Positions 7,925-15,809 of a stretch of 64,000 nt of DNA are shown piece by piece; the stretch's first letter is position 1, and the number at the start of each line of letters is the position of its first letter. Position numbers and translations under genes: made by a program. The DNA lies in NCBI RefSeq assembly GCF_015767635.1, contig NZ_CP065230.1, positions 3,224,001-3,288,000 of the forward strand, written 5' to 3'. The DNA is from Halomonas sp. A40-4 (GTDB lineage: Bacteria > Pseudomonadota > Gammaproteobacteria > Pseudomonadales > Halomonadaceae). The notes beneath the pieces were generated by a model that saw only the letters and a program-made list of their open reading frames with translations, searched no databases and was not told the origin of the DNA.

Positions 7925-9622
7925 ATGAATGAATCATTTCTTGCCCTTCTGGCATTCACACCGCTGTTGTTAGCGGGAATATTGCTCATTGGCTTTAAAA
8001 TACCCGCCAAGATCGCCATGCCCATCGTCTTCCTGGCGGCGGCCATTATCGGCTTGACCGCCTGGGACATGTCTTTGTCGCGGATAGTTGCTTCGACGAT
8101 CCAGGGGCTGATCCAAACGGCAGGGCTGTTGTGGATTATTTTCGGCGCGATCCTGCTTCTCAATACGCTCAAGCACTCGGGGGGTATCACTGCTATTCGT
8201 AACGGCTTTTCGGGTATCAGCCCCGACCGTCGCGTCCAGGCGCTGATCGTTGCCTGGCTGTTTGGCTGCTTTATTGAAGGGGCGTCTGGCTTTGGCACCC
8301 CCGCCGCTGTAGCCGCGCCGCTGATGGTCGCTTTGGGATTCCCGGCGCTGGCGGCAGTTGTGGTCGGCATGATGATCCAGTCCACGCCCGTCTCCTTTGG
8401 CGCCGTGGGCACCCCGATCGTCGTCGGCGTGGGCAGTGGTCTTGACCGTGCAGGCATCACCTCTGAACTGGAATCCGTGGGGTCAACCTGGGATATCTTC
8501 TTCCAGCAGGTAACCAGCGGTGTGGCGGTCACCCACGGTATTGTCGGCATCCTGATGCCGCTGATTCTGGTCACGATCATGGTGCGTTTCTTCGGTGCCA
8601 ACAGGTCGTGGAAAGAAGGCCTGTCGATTGTGCCCTTCGCCATCTTTACGGGTATTTCATTCGTCGTTCCGTATATGCTGGTGGGCGTGTTCCTGGGGCC
8701 AGAGTTTCCGTCCATGATCGGTGCGATGGTGGGTCTCGCAATCGTCGTACCGGCAGCACGCAAAGGCTTTCTGCTGCCCAAGGACACCTGGGACTTCCCC
8801 GAGTCGACCTCATGGCCCGACGAGTGGATCGGCAACCTGCAGATCAAGCTTGAAGACGTTGTCGGGCAGGCACCGATGTCGACCTTCAAGGGCTGGGTGC
8901 CTTATGTGCTGCTGGCTGTCTTCCTGGTGGCGTCGCGCACCATTGAGCCGCTGCAAGCGGCACTGACCTCGTTGAGCCTGAGCTGGTCGAATATCCTCGG
9001 CGAGGAAGGTATCAGCGGCAGTATTCAGCCGCTCTACCTGCCGGGCGGCATCATTCTGGCAGTGGTGGCCGTCACCTTCTTTATTCACCAGATGAATGCC
9101 CGCAAGATGAGCGCGGCACTATCTGAATCCACCAAAACCATTTTTGGCGCGGGCTTCGTACTGATTTTTACCGTGCCGATGGTACGAATCTTGATCAACT
9201 CAGGGGTTAACGGTGCTGATATCGCGTCCATGCCGGTGATGATGGCGCAGGCCGTTGCCAGCGGCGTGGGTGATATCTATCCGTTCTTCGCACCAGCTGT
9301 GGGTGCCATGGGCGCCTTTATTGCCGGTTCGAACACCGTGTCCAATCTGATGCTGGCCGAGTTTCAGTTCAGTGTCGCGGAAACCCTTGGCCTGTCCACC
9401 GCCATGATGGTGGCACTGCAAGCCGTTGGGGCAGCCGCCGGTAACATGATTGCGATTCACAACGTGGTCGCTGCGTCGGCAACGGTTGGGCTATTAGGCC
9501 GCGAAGGGGCTACCATTCGTAAGACGATCCTGCCGACGATCTATTACCTGGTCGCCACAGGCTTGATCGGCTTGATTGCCTTTTATGTACTGGGTGTTAC
9601 CGACCCGCTTGTCGGGTCGTAA
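7925..9622 (+). CDS. L-lactate/glycolate permease (LctP family)
   Basis: 565-aa inner-membrane carrier of the lactate permease family, with 12 or more hydrophobic segments. Typical motifs are [20 protein letters not shown] near residue 117 and the C-terminal [16 protein letters not shown]. LctP (LldP) and GlcA are close paralogues that carry L-lactate, D-lactate and glycolate with protons. The downstream glcDEF genes favour glycolate or D-lactate here, but the family does not settle it. The ATG at 7925 has AAGGAGT about 12 bases upstream. Confidence 0.93.
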   Translation: MNESFLALLAFTPLLLAGILLIGFKIPAKIAMPIVFLAAAIIGLTAWDMSLSRIVASTIQGLIQTAGLLWIIFGAILLLNTLKHSGGITAIRNGFSGISPDRRVQALIVAWLFGCFIEGASGFGTPAAVAAPLMVALGFPALAAVVVGMMIQSTPVSFGAVGTPIVVGVGSGLDRAGITSELESVGSTWDIFFQQVTSGVAVTHGIVGILMPLILVTIMVRFFGANRSWKEGLSIVPFAIFTGISFVVPYMLVGVFLGPEFPSMIGAMVGLAIVVPAARKGFLLPKDTWDFPESTSWPDEWIGNLQIKLEDVVGQAPMSTFKGWVPYVLLAVFLVASRTIEPLQAALTSLSLSWSNILGEEGISGSIQPLYLPGGIILAVVAVTFFIHQMNARKMSAALSESTKTIFGAGFVLIFTVPMVRILINSGVNGADIASMPVMMAQAVASGVGDIYPFFAPAVGAMGAFIAGSNTVSNLMLAEFQFSVAETLGLSTAMMVALQAVGAAAGNMIAIHNVVAASATVGLLGREGATIRKTILPTIYYLVATGLIGLIAFYVLGVTDPLVGS

Positions 9623-9638
9623 TCCTCAACCCCATGAC

Positions 9639-9662
9639 GTCGCCGGGGGAAACCTCGGCGAC
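9639..9662 (+). other. GC-rich hairpin between permease and glcD
   Basis: GTCGCCG (9639-9645) pairs with CGGCGAC (9656-9662) and the stem can extend by two G-C pairs. No T run follows. It may be a weak terminator or an mRNA-stabilising or attenuating stem that lowers read-through from the permease into glcD. Confidence 0.35.
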
Positions 9663-9698
9663 ATTATGCAAAAGCTTTCCACCATCATCAGGATGGAT

Positions 9699-9719
9699 TT
9701 ATGGAAATCTTTTCCATAA
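9699..9719. promoter_or_regulatory. Perfect palindrome upstream of glcD
   Basis: TTATGGAAA (9699-9707) and TTTCCATAA (9711-9719) are perfect 9-bp arms with a TCT centre. The site ends 47 bases before glcD, a good place for an operator. It differs from the ATTGGT-type site in front of the permease, so a different regulator is likely. No family assignment is made. Confidence 0.5.
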
Positions 9720-9766
9720 CATAGAGCCACGGACTTCCCACGCTCTCCTCATCTTCAGGAGCTATC

Positions 9767-11266
9767 ATGAACATCCTCTTTGATGAGCGCCTCGATGGCG
9801 AACTGGTTCGCCGCGATAAAACCGAGGTGTTGACCGACCTGCAGCAGGCAGTGCCTTCGCTTACCTTACTCCACCGCGAAGAGGATCTTCGACCGTTTGA
9901 GTGCGATGGCCTGGCGGCTTACCGGATTTTGCCGATGCTGGTGGCGCTACCCGGGACCCTTGAAGAAGTAGAAGGGTTGCTCAAACGCTGCCACGCTCTC
10001 GGCGTGCCGGTGGTCACGCGCGGCGCGGGCACCGGGCTTTCCGGGGGCGCGCTGCCTCTGGAACGCGGCGTGCTGCTGGTCATGTCCCGCTTCAATCAGA
10101 TTCTCAAGGTCGACCCCGAAGCGCGCCTTGCAAGGGTGCAACCCGGCGTACGCAACCTGGCGATCTCCGAAGCCGCCGCCCCCTATGGGCTTTACTACGC
10201 CCCCGACCCGTCGTCACAGATCGCCTGCTCGATTGGCGGCAATGTGGCCGAGAACGCTGGCGGCGTGCATTGCCTGAAATACGGCCTGACTGTTCACAAC
10301 GTGATGCGCGTCGACATACTGACCATCGAAGGTGAACGCATGACACTGGGCGCCGAGGCGCTCGATGCGCCAGGCTTTGACCTGCTCGCGCTGATGAACG
10401 GTTCTGAAGGCATGCTCGGGGTCGTCACCGAAATCACCGTCAAGCTATTGCCCAAGCCGGAAACCGCCAAGGTCCTGATGGCCAGCTTCGACGACGTCGA
10501 GAAAGCAGGTCGCGCAGTAGGCGATATCATCGCCGCAGGCATTATTCCCGGCGGCCTGGAAATGATGGACAAGTTGGCCATCAAGGCTGCCGAGGATTTC
10601 GTCAAGGCGGGCTACCCGCTGGATGCCGAAGCCATTCTGCTGTGCGAACTCGACGGCGTGGAAGCCGATGTGGACGACGACTGCGACACCGTTCGCCGCG
10701 TGCTTATCGACGCCGGGGCCACCGACATTCAGCAGGCCCGCGATGAGGCCGAACGCGCCAAGTTCTGGGCGGGCCGCAAGAATGCCTTCCCGGCGGTTGG
10801 CCGGATGTCGCCGGATTACTACTGCATGGATGGCACTATTCCGCGACGAGAATTGCCAAGGGTGCTCAAGGGCATTGCCGCGCTGTCCGAAGAAAGCGGC
10901 CTGCTGGTGGCCAATGTGTTTCACGCCGGCGACGGCAATATGCACCCGCTGATTCTGTTCGATGCCAACAAGGAGGGCGAACTGGCGCTGGCGGAAGATG
11001 TCGGCGGCAAGATACTGGAATTGTGCGTGGCCGCTGGCGGGTCGATCACCGGCGAGCATGGCGTAGGCCGGGAAAAGATCAACCAGATGTGCAGCCAGTT
11101 CCAGCCCGACGAGCTGACCGTTTTTCATGCCTTGAAAGCGGCGTTTGACCCGCTGCGGTTGCTCAATCCGGGCAAAAATATTCCTACTCTGGCGCGCTGC
11201 GCCGAGTTCGGCGCGATGCACGTCCATAACAACGAATTACCGCATCCTGAACTGCCACGTTTCTAA
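9767..11266 (+). CDS. glcD: Glycolate oxidase FAD-binding subunit GlcD
   Basis: 499-aa flavoprotein subunit of membrane-associated glycolate (D-2-hydroxyacid) oxidase, giving glyoxylate from glycolate. It has an N-terminal PCMH-type FAD-binding domain (GAGTGLSGGALPLERGV near residue 87; DPSSQIACSIGGNVAENAGG near 147). The C-terminal FAD-linked oxidase cap has the HAGDGNMHP and SITGEHGVGREK motifs. It leads the operon glcD-glcE-glcF-glcG, with 33 bases to glcE. Related three-part enzymes oxidise D-lactate, so substrate choice is not certain. Confidence 0.95.
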   Translation: MNILFDERLDGELVRRDKTEVLTDLQQAVPSLTLLHREEDLRPFECDGLAAYRILPMLVALPGTLEEVEGLLKRCHALGVPVVTRGAGTGLSGGALPLERGVLLVMSRFNQILKVDPEARLARVQPGVRNLAISEAAAPYGLYYAPDPSSQIACSIGGNVAENAGGVHCLKYGLTVHNVMRVDILTIEGERMTLGAEALDAPGFDLLALMNGSEGMLGVVTEITVKLLPKPETAKVLMASFDDVEKAGRAVGDIIAAGIIPGGLEMMDKLAIKAAEDFVKAGYPLDAEAILLCELDGVEADVDDDCDTVRRVLIDAGATDIQQARDEAERAKFWAGRKNAFPAVGRMSPDYYCMDGTIPRRELPRVLKGIAALSEESGLLVANVFHAGDGNMHPLILFDANKEGELALAEDVGGKILELCVAAGGSITGEHGVGREKINQMCSQFQPDELTVFHALKAAFDPLRLLNPGKNIPTLARCAEFGAMHVHNNELPHPELPRF

Positions 11267-11299
11267 TGCGCCAGGTAAAGACCCTGACTAGGAAAGACC

Positions 11300-12400
11300 A
11301 TGACTAACACCGTGACTCACACTGCGGATGGCGACATCGCCGAGGCGCTGTGCGACCAGGTCCGCGAGGCCCACGCCTCACGCACACCGTTGCGCATTGT
11401 CGGCGGCGACACCCGGGCCTTCTATGGCCGCCCGGTGGAAGGCCAAGCGCTCAACCTTGCCGGTCACAGCGGCATTGTCGACTATGACCCGGTCGAGCTG
11501 GTGGTCACCGTTCGCGCCGGTACCCGGTTAAGCGCACTAGACGCCGAATTGGCCAAGAACCATCAAATGCTCGCCTTTGAGCCGCCTGCCTTTGGCGAGG
11601 CCAGCACCATTGGCGGCGCTGTGGCTACCGGGCTTTCCGGCCCACGCCGGCCCTGGGCAGGCGCCGCTCGCGATTTCGTTCTCGGCACACGGGTCATTAC
11701 CCAGGAAGGCAAACTGCTGCGCTTTGGCGGCGAGGTAATGAAGAACGTCGCCGGTTACGATTTCTCCCGCCTCATGGCAGGCGCACAAGGCACGCTGGGC
11801 GTGCTGGCCGATATCTCCTTCAAGGTACTGCCGTTGCCCAGCGCCAGCCACAGCTTGCGCTTGTCAATGGGTATCGACGATGCGCTGAAGAAGCTCGCCG
11901 AGCTTGGCCGTCAGCCGCTGCCGATCACGGCCGCTGCCTGGCATCAGGACGAGCTTTTTATCCGCCTGGAAGGTGGTCATAGCTCGGTGAAAGCCACGCG
12001 TGAACGCCTGGGCGGTGACGACCTTGATGCCAGCTTCTGGCAGCAGTTGCGCGACCATCAGCACGCGTTTTTCACCCCAAGTGAAGACCAGGTACTGTGG
12101 CGGCTGTCGCTGCCACCCAACACACCGCCTCTGGCGTTGGGTATCGACGACGCTGATATGTTCTACGATTGGGGCGGTAGCCAGCGCTGGGTGAAGACAT
12201 CGCTGGATGCCGATACGCTTCGCGATGCCTGCCATACCGCCGGTGGCCACGCCACCTGCTATACCCCCTATGCGCAAGGTGGCACGCAAAGCCCCTTTAC
12301 GCCGCTGCCCAGCGTGGTGGAAAAATACCACCGCAACTTGAAAGCGGAACTAGACGCCCACGGCATTTTTAACCCGGGACGTCTCTATGCGGCGTTTTAA
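11300..12400 (+). CDS. glcE: Glycolate oxidase FAD-binding subunit GlcE
   Basis: 366-aa second flavin-binding subunit of glycolate oxidase. It is a shorter PCMH-type domain with FGEASTIGGAVATGLSGPRRPW near residue 95 and GEVMKNVAGYDFSRLMAGAQGTLG near 143, both diagnostic of GlcE. The start follows AGGAAAG. The gene ends 14 bases before glcF. GlcE has no activity alone in E. coli and is needed with GlcD and GlcF for the complex. Confidence 0.95.
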   Translation: MTNTVTHTADGDIAEALCDQVREAHASRTPLRIVGGDTRAFYGRPVEGQALNLAGHSGIVDYDPVELVVTVRAGTRLSALDAELAKNHQMLAFEPPAFGEASTIGGAVATGLSGPRRPWAGAARDFVLGTRVITQEGKLLRFGGEVMKNVAGYDFSRLMAGAQGTLGVLADISFKVLPLPSASHSLRLSMGIDDALKKLAELGRQPLPITAAAWHQDELFIRLEGGHSSVKATRERLGGDDLDASFWQQLRDHQHAFFTPSEDQVLWRLSLPPNTPPLALGIDDADMFYDWGGSQRWVKTSLDADTLRDACHTAGGHATCYTPYAQGGTQSPFTPLPSVVEKYHRNLKAELDAHGIFNPGRLYAAF

Positions 12401-12414
12401 TCAGGAGAGCTGAC

Positions 12415-13644
12415 ATGCAAACGCAGTTTACCGATGCCGACCTTGAAAAGCCGCACATCCAGGAAGCCGACCGCGTGCTGCGCACCTGTGTGCACTGCGG
12501 CTTCTGTAACGCCACCTGCCCAACCTATCAGTTGCTGGGCGATGAGCGCGACGGTCCTCGTGGTCGCATCTACTTGATGAAGGAGCTACTTGAGAGTCGT
12601 GATGACGACGATCAGGTCACCGAAGAAACCCGCCTGCACCTGGACCGCTGCCTCACCTGCCTTAACTGCGAGACCACCTGCCCGTCAGGCGTGGAGTATC
12701 ACAAGCTGCTCAATATTGGCCGGGCCGAAATTGAGCGTCGCGTACCGCGACCGGCTGCCGAGCGGGCGCAGCGTTATGCACTACGCAAAATGCTGGTCGA
12801 GCCGCAGCGCTTCAAGGCACTGCTGGCGCTGGGCCAAACTTTCAAACCCCTGGTACCCGGCAAGCTACGCAGCAAAATGCCGGGCGCGCCAGTCGACGCG
12901 GGTCAGCGGCCGAGTACCCAGCACAGTCGTCAGGTATTGATGCTGGAAGGCTGCGTCCAGCCAGGTCTATCGCCCAACACCAATGCCGCCACCGCAAGGA
13001 TCCTCGACCGTTTGGGCATCAGCGTGACGCCGGTATCCGAGGTGGGCTGCTGCGGCGCGATCGACTTCCACCTCAATGCCCAGCAAGCTGGCCTCGCCCG
13101 TGTGCGGGCCAATATTGACGCCTGGTGGCCACACGTTGAGCAAGGTGCCGAAGCCATCGTGCAAACCGCCAGCGGCTGCGGCGCCTTCGTCAAAGAGTAT
13201 GGCGAAATGCTCAAAGACGACCCGGACTATGCCGACAAGGCCGAGAAAATCAGCGCCCTGGCAAAGGACATCGTCGAAGTGCTGCGTGACGAACCACTTG
13301 AGTCACTGGATGTGCAAGCCAGCCAGCGGCTGGCGTTTCACTGCCCCTGCACGCTGCAGCACGCTCAGAAGCTCAACGGCGCGGTTGAAAGTGTGCTGAC
13401 CAAGCTTGGCTTTGCACTGACCCCGGTGCAGGATGCTCACCTATGCTGCGGCTCGGCGGGCACTTATTCGATCACCCAGCCTGAACTGGCGACCCAGCTA
13501 CGCGACAATAAACTCAACGCTCTGGAAGCGGGCAATCCGGAAATGATTGTCACCGCCAACATTGGCTGCCAAACCCACCTGGCCGGTGCCAACCGCACGC
13601 CGGTACGCCATTGGGTGGAAATCGTCGACGCTGCGTTACACTGA
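12415..13644 (+). CDS. glcF: Glycolate oxidase iron-sulfur subunit GlcF
   Basis: 409-aa electron-transfer subunit. Two 4Fe-4S clusters are indicated by C25, C28, C31, C35 (CVHCGFCNATCP) and C80, C83, C86, C90 (CLTCLNCETTCP). Two CCG domains follow (GCCGAIDFH and CCGSAGTY), as in heterodisulfide-reductase-like subunits. It passes electrons from the GlcDE flavins to the membrane quinone pool. The start is preceded by AGGAGAG. A strong hairpin lies between it and the next gene. Confidence 0.96.
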   Translation: MQTQFTDADLEKPHIQEADRVLRTCVHCGFCNATCPTYQLLGDERDGPRGRIYLMKELLESRDDDDQVTEETRLHLDRCLTCLNCETTCPSGVEYHKLLNIGRAEIERRVPRPAAERAQRYALRKMLVEPQRFKALLALGQTFKPLVPGKLRSKMPGAPVDAGQRPSTQHSRQVLMLEGCVQPGLSPNTNAATARILDRLGISVTPVSEVGCCGAIDFHLNAQQAGLARVRANIDAWWPHVEQGAEAIVQTASGCGAFVKEYGEMLKDDPDYADKAEKISALAKDIVEVLRDEPLESLDVQASQRLAFHCPCTLQHAQKLNGAVESVLTKLGFALTPVQDAHLCCGSAGTYSITQPELATQLRDNKLNALEAGNPEMIVTANIGCQTHLAGANRTPVRHWVEIVDAALH

Positions 13645-13662
13645 TTCCACACATCACATTAC

Positions 13663-13686
13663 CCCGTGCCAAGCGAATGGCACGGG
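13663..13686 (+). other. Intercistronic hairpin between glcF and the GlcG-like gene
   Basis: CCCGTGCCA (13663-13671) pairs perfectly with TGGCACGGG (13678-13686) around a 6-base loop. There is no T run, so this is more likely an mRNA processing or stabilising stem than a terminator. Confidence 0.5.
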
Positions 13687-13721
13687 CATGTTTAACGGCA
13701 AACCAACCAAAGGACCACCTG

Positions 13722-14123
13722 ATGCAAACTAAAGCTGTCTTATCCCAAGCAGACGTTACCCACGTACTTGATGCCGCCCAAAAAGAAGCCGACAGCAATG
13801 GCTGGGCGGTGACCATCGCCGTCGCTGATGATGGTGGTCACCTGCTTGCCCTACGCCGCCTGGACGGCGCGGCGCCCTTCAGCGCCGATGTGGCCACCCA
13901 GAAAGCACGCAGCGCGGCGGTAGGTCGCAAAGAAACCCAGGTCTTTGAAGAGATGATCAACGGCGGCCGTACCGCCTTTGTATCCGCACCACTTCAAGGG
14001 CTGCTCTCCGGCGGCGTGCCGATTATCGTCGACGGCCAGGTGGTCGGCTCGGTAGGTATTTCCGGCGTCAAACCGGACCAGGACGTTCAGGTCGCCAAAG
14101 CGGGCGTGGGTGCGATTGCCTGA
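13722..14123 (+). CDS. GlcG/HbpS-like haem-degradation-type protein
   Basis: 133-aa protein of the GlcG/HbpS family (DUF336). Typical features are NGWAVTIAVADDGGHLLALRR in the middle and a Gly-rich C-terminus with GGVPIIVDGQVVGSVGISG. The open frame begins upstream inside glcF, but the ATG at 13722, with AAGGA before it, fits family length. GlcG is a common companion of glycolate oxidase operons; its function is not established. It is the last gene of the operon and is followed by a clear terminator. Confidence 0.88.
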   Translation: MQTKAVLSQADVTHVLDAAQKEADSNGWAVTIAVADDGGHLLALRRLDGAAPFSADVATQKARSAAVGRKETQVFEEMINGGRTAFVSAPLQGLLSGGVPIIVDGQVVGSVGISGVKPDQDVQVAKAGVGAIA

Positions 14124-14150
14124 GTTAGCGGCTGTATAAAGCACATACGA

Positions 14151-14182
14151 AAAACCCCGGATCGATGATCCGGGGTTTTTTT
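14151..14182 (+). terminator. Rho-independent terminator of the glc operon
   Basis: AAAACCCCGGATC pairs with GATCCGGGGTTTT around a 3-base loop, then further T. The A-rich left arm means it could also stop minus-strand tRNA transcription. Confidence 0.9.
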
Positions 14183-14238
14183 AAATTCGTTCGGTATAAA
14201 ACCGATAATTCTGGCTGCTGGAGATAAAAGCTGCGTAA

Positions 14239-14315
14239 TGGCGGACCGGACGAGACTCGAACTCGCGACCTCCGGCGTGACAGGCCGGCATTCTAACCAA
14301 CTGAACTACCGGTCC
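14239..14315 (-). tRNA. tRNA-Asp (GTC)
   Basis: 77 bases on the minus strand, with acceptor stem GGACCGG/CCGGTCC, discriminator G, encoded CCA, T-loop GTTCGAGTC and anticodon GTC in CCTGTCACG. It is the last gene of the five-tRNA cluster in transcription order. Confidence 0.97.
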
Positions 14316-14382
14316 GCTGTATCGCACTGATATCTAGCAGGGTATTGCATTATTACCATTTGAGTACGCCAAGCGATTCAAA

Positions 14383-14458
14383 TGGTGGGTGGTACTGGGT
14401 TCGAACCAGTGACCCCCAGCTTGTAAGGCTGGTGCTCTCCCAACTGAGCTAACCACCC
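14383..14458 (-). tRNA. tRNA-Val (TAC)
   Basis: 76 bases on the minus strand with acceptor stem GGGTGGT/ACCACCC, discriminator A, encoded CCA, and anticodon TAC in CCTTACAAG. It is identical in sequence to the tRNA-Val at 14774-14849. Confidence 0.97.
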
Positions 14459-14516
14459 AGCGCATTGGCATCATTAGCTGAACTATGCCAATTGAATTTT
14501 TACCGCTTGTTTATCG

Positions 14517-14593
14517 TGGCGGACCGGACGAGACTCGAACTCGCGACCTCCGGCGTGACAGGCCGGCATTCTAACCAACTGAACTACCGGTCC
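14517..14593 (-). tRNA. tRNA-Asp (GTC)
   Basis: 77 bases with CCA encoded, identical to the other two tRNA-Asp genes here. Its flanking sequence differs from those at 14239 and 14634. Confidence 0.97.
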
Positions 14594-14633
14594 ACATACG
14601 ACAAAACATGGAAAACAAACGAAAAAGCGACGA

Positions 14634-14710
14634 TGGCGGACCGGACGAGACTCGAACTCGCGACCTCCGGCGTGACAGGCCGGCATTCTAACCAACTGAA
14701 CTACCGGTCC
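14634..14710 (-). tRNA. tRNA-Asp (GTC)
   Basis: 77 bases with CCA encoded, the same sequence as the neighbouring tRNA-Asp genes. Its 5' flank (GCTGTATCGCACTG on the plus strand just above the gene) repeats the one next to the tRNA-Asp at 14239-14315, a trace of cassette duplication. Confidence 0.97.
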
Positions 14711-14773
14711 GCTGTATCGCACTGCTAACGCTAGGTGCTTTCCTTACTGCAACGTTTCCAGGCCATCAAAAGA

Positions 14774-14849
14774 TGGTGGGTGGTACTGGGTTCGAACCAG
14801 TGACCCCCAGCTTGTAAGGCTGGTGCTCTCCCAACTGAGCTAACCACCC
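14774..14849 (-). tRNA. tRNA-Val (TAC)
   Basis: 76 bases with anticodon TAC and CCA encoded. It is the first gene of the cluster in transcription order, 20 bases downstream of a sigma-70-type promoter. Confidence 0.97.
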
Positions 14850-14868
14850 GCTGGTCACGTGGCGCTGC

Positions 14869-14896
14869 ATTCTACAGTAGATGCGAAGGAAGTCAA
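14869..14896 (-). promoter_or_regulatory. Sigma-70 promoter of the Val/Asp tRNA cluster
   Basis: On the minus strand TTGACT (-35, 14891-14896) and TAGAAT (-10, 14869-14874) are separated by 16 bases. A GC-rich discriminator (GCAGCGCC) follows, as is usual for stable-RNA promoters under stringent control. The first tRNA begins 20 bases downstream of the -10 box. Confidence 0.75.
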
Positions 14897-14969
14897 CAGA
14901 CTATGTCGAAATACTGCGTCCAGATACGGTCCTTACAACGACAGTTTCCAACGCAATTTTCCAGACGCC

Positions 14970-15695
14970 TCACTGCGGCGATTGAGCGCGCACGAAGGAT
15001 GCCCCATGAGCCGCTGCCTCGTCAATCAAAATCGTCTGATCAAGCCCAGATGCCCGGCGGGGTTTGAAGTCGTGATCGCCATCGGTCAACCAGGTCACGC
15101 GGGCATTATCCGGTAGCGCATACCCCGCGACTTCATCACGATTCCCCAGCGGATCGCGCTCGCCCTGAAGTATGAGCGCCGGCACCGGCACCTTCGACCA
15201 GTGCGCCAGGCGCAGTCTGTCGGGCGCTTTGGGGGGATGAAAGGGATAACCGGCAATCACCAGCCCGGGGCAAGGCTGCTCGCTTGCCAGCATACTCGCC
15301 ACACGGCCCCCCATGGATTTACCCCCCAGCCATAGCGGCTTGATCGTTAGCGGCGACAGGCAGGCATACCAACGCGCCAGTTCAGCAACGCTCCGTTCGA
15401 TGGCGGGCGGTGGGCGGCGTTTGCCCGTCGCCTGCATTTGCTGCATGTAGCCCAGATCAAAGGTAATCACCTGCAGCCCCCTTCGCGCGAGTGCACTGGC
15501 AAACTGCTGCATGAAGGCCGAACGCTGCCCGGCACCCGCTCCATGAGCGAGCAGTAGGCAGCCGAGGTCTGCCTGGCCATAAAGCCTGAGCGGCCCCAGG
15601 CCCTCCCGCCAAAAACAGCCTTCGGCCTGCTCGGCGACCGCTTCAGCCAGCAACTGCTGGCTGACGACTTTTTCCTCTGGCCATTGCGCGTCCAA
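14970..15695 (-). CDS. Alpha/beta-hydrolase family protein (KANL3/Tex30-like)
   Basis: About 241 aa with an alpha/beta-hydrolase fold. LLLAHGAGAGQRS is the oxyanion region, GGKSMGGR the nucleophile elbow with the catalytic serine, and ALILQGERDPLGNRDEV and DGDHDFKP carry the acid and histidine. It resembles KANL3/Tex30-type dienelactone-hydrolase-like proteins of unknown substrate. A TTG start at 15695 is proposed because AGGAGG lies 6 bases upstream. The frame is open to an ATG at 15779, but that would run through the hemN promoter region. Confidence 0.78.
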   Translation of the reverse strand: MDAQWPEEKVVSQQLLAEAVAEQAEGCFWREGLGPLRLYGQADLGCLLLAHGAGAGQRSAFMQQFASALARRGLQVITFDLGYMQQMQATGKRRPPPAIERSVAELARWYACLSPLTIKPLWLGGKSMGGRVASMLASEQPCPGLVIAGYPFHPPKAPDRLRLAHWSKVPVPALILQGERDPLGNRDEVAGYALPDNARVTWLTDGDHDFKPRRASGLDQTILIDEAAAHGASFVRAQSPQ

Positions 15696-15737
15696 CTCAC
15701 CCCTCCTGTGTCGCTTGTGTCGGTAACGGGCTTTTCC

Positions 15738-15779
15738 TTGACGTGGCTCAACGTTGCCTCGTGCGGCACTCGCTACCAT
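15738..15779 (+). promoter_or_regulatory. Candidate FNR/Anr-dependent class II promoter of hemN
   Basis: TTGAC-GTGG-CTCAA (15738-15751) matches the FNR/Anr box TTGAT-N4-ATCAA at 8 of 10 positions. A -10 element TACCAT sits at 15774-15779. This puts the box at about -41.5 from a predicted start near 15786, the classic class II layout. hemN is oxygen-regulated by FNR/Anr in related bacteria, and an fnr gene lies just downstream. Confidence 0.55.
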
Positions 15780-15809
15780 GAATCAATACTCAGTCTGGAG
15801 CCCTGCCTC

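Noticed and set aside
7879-8889. Minus-strand open frame of 336 codons across the permease
   Set aside because: Antisense to a conserved transporter and rich in Ser, Thr, Pro and Ile, as expected from reversed membrane-protein codons.
14483-14722. Minus-strand open frame with a repeated RMPACHAGGREFESRP motif
   Set aside because: It is tRNA-Asp sequence translated twice, a well-known false gene call.
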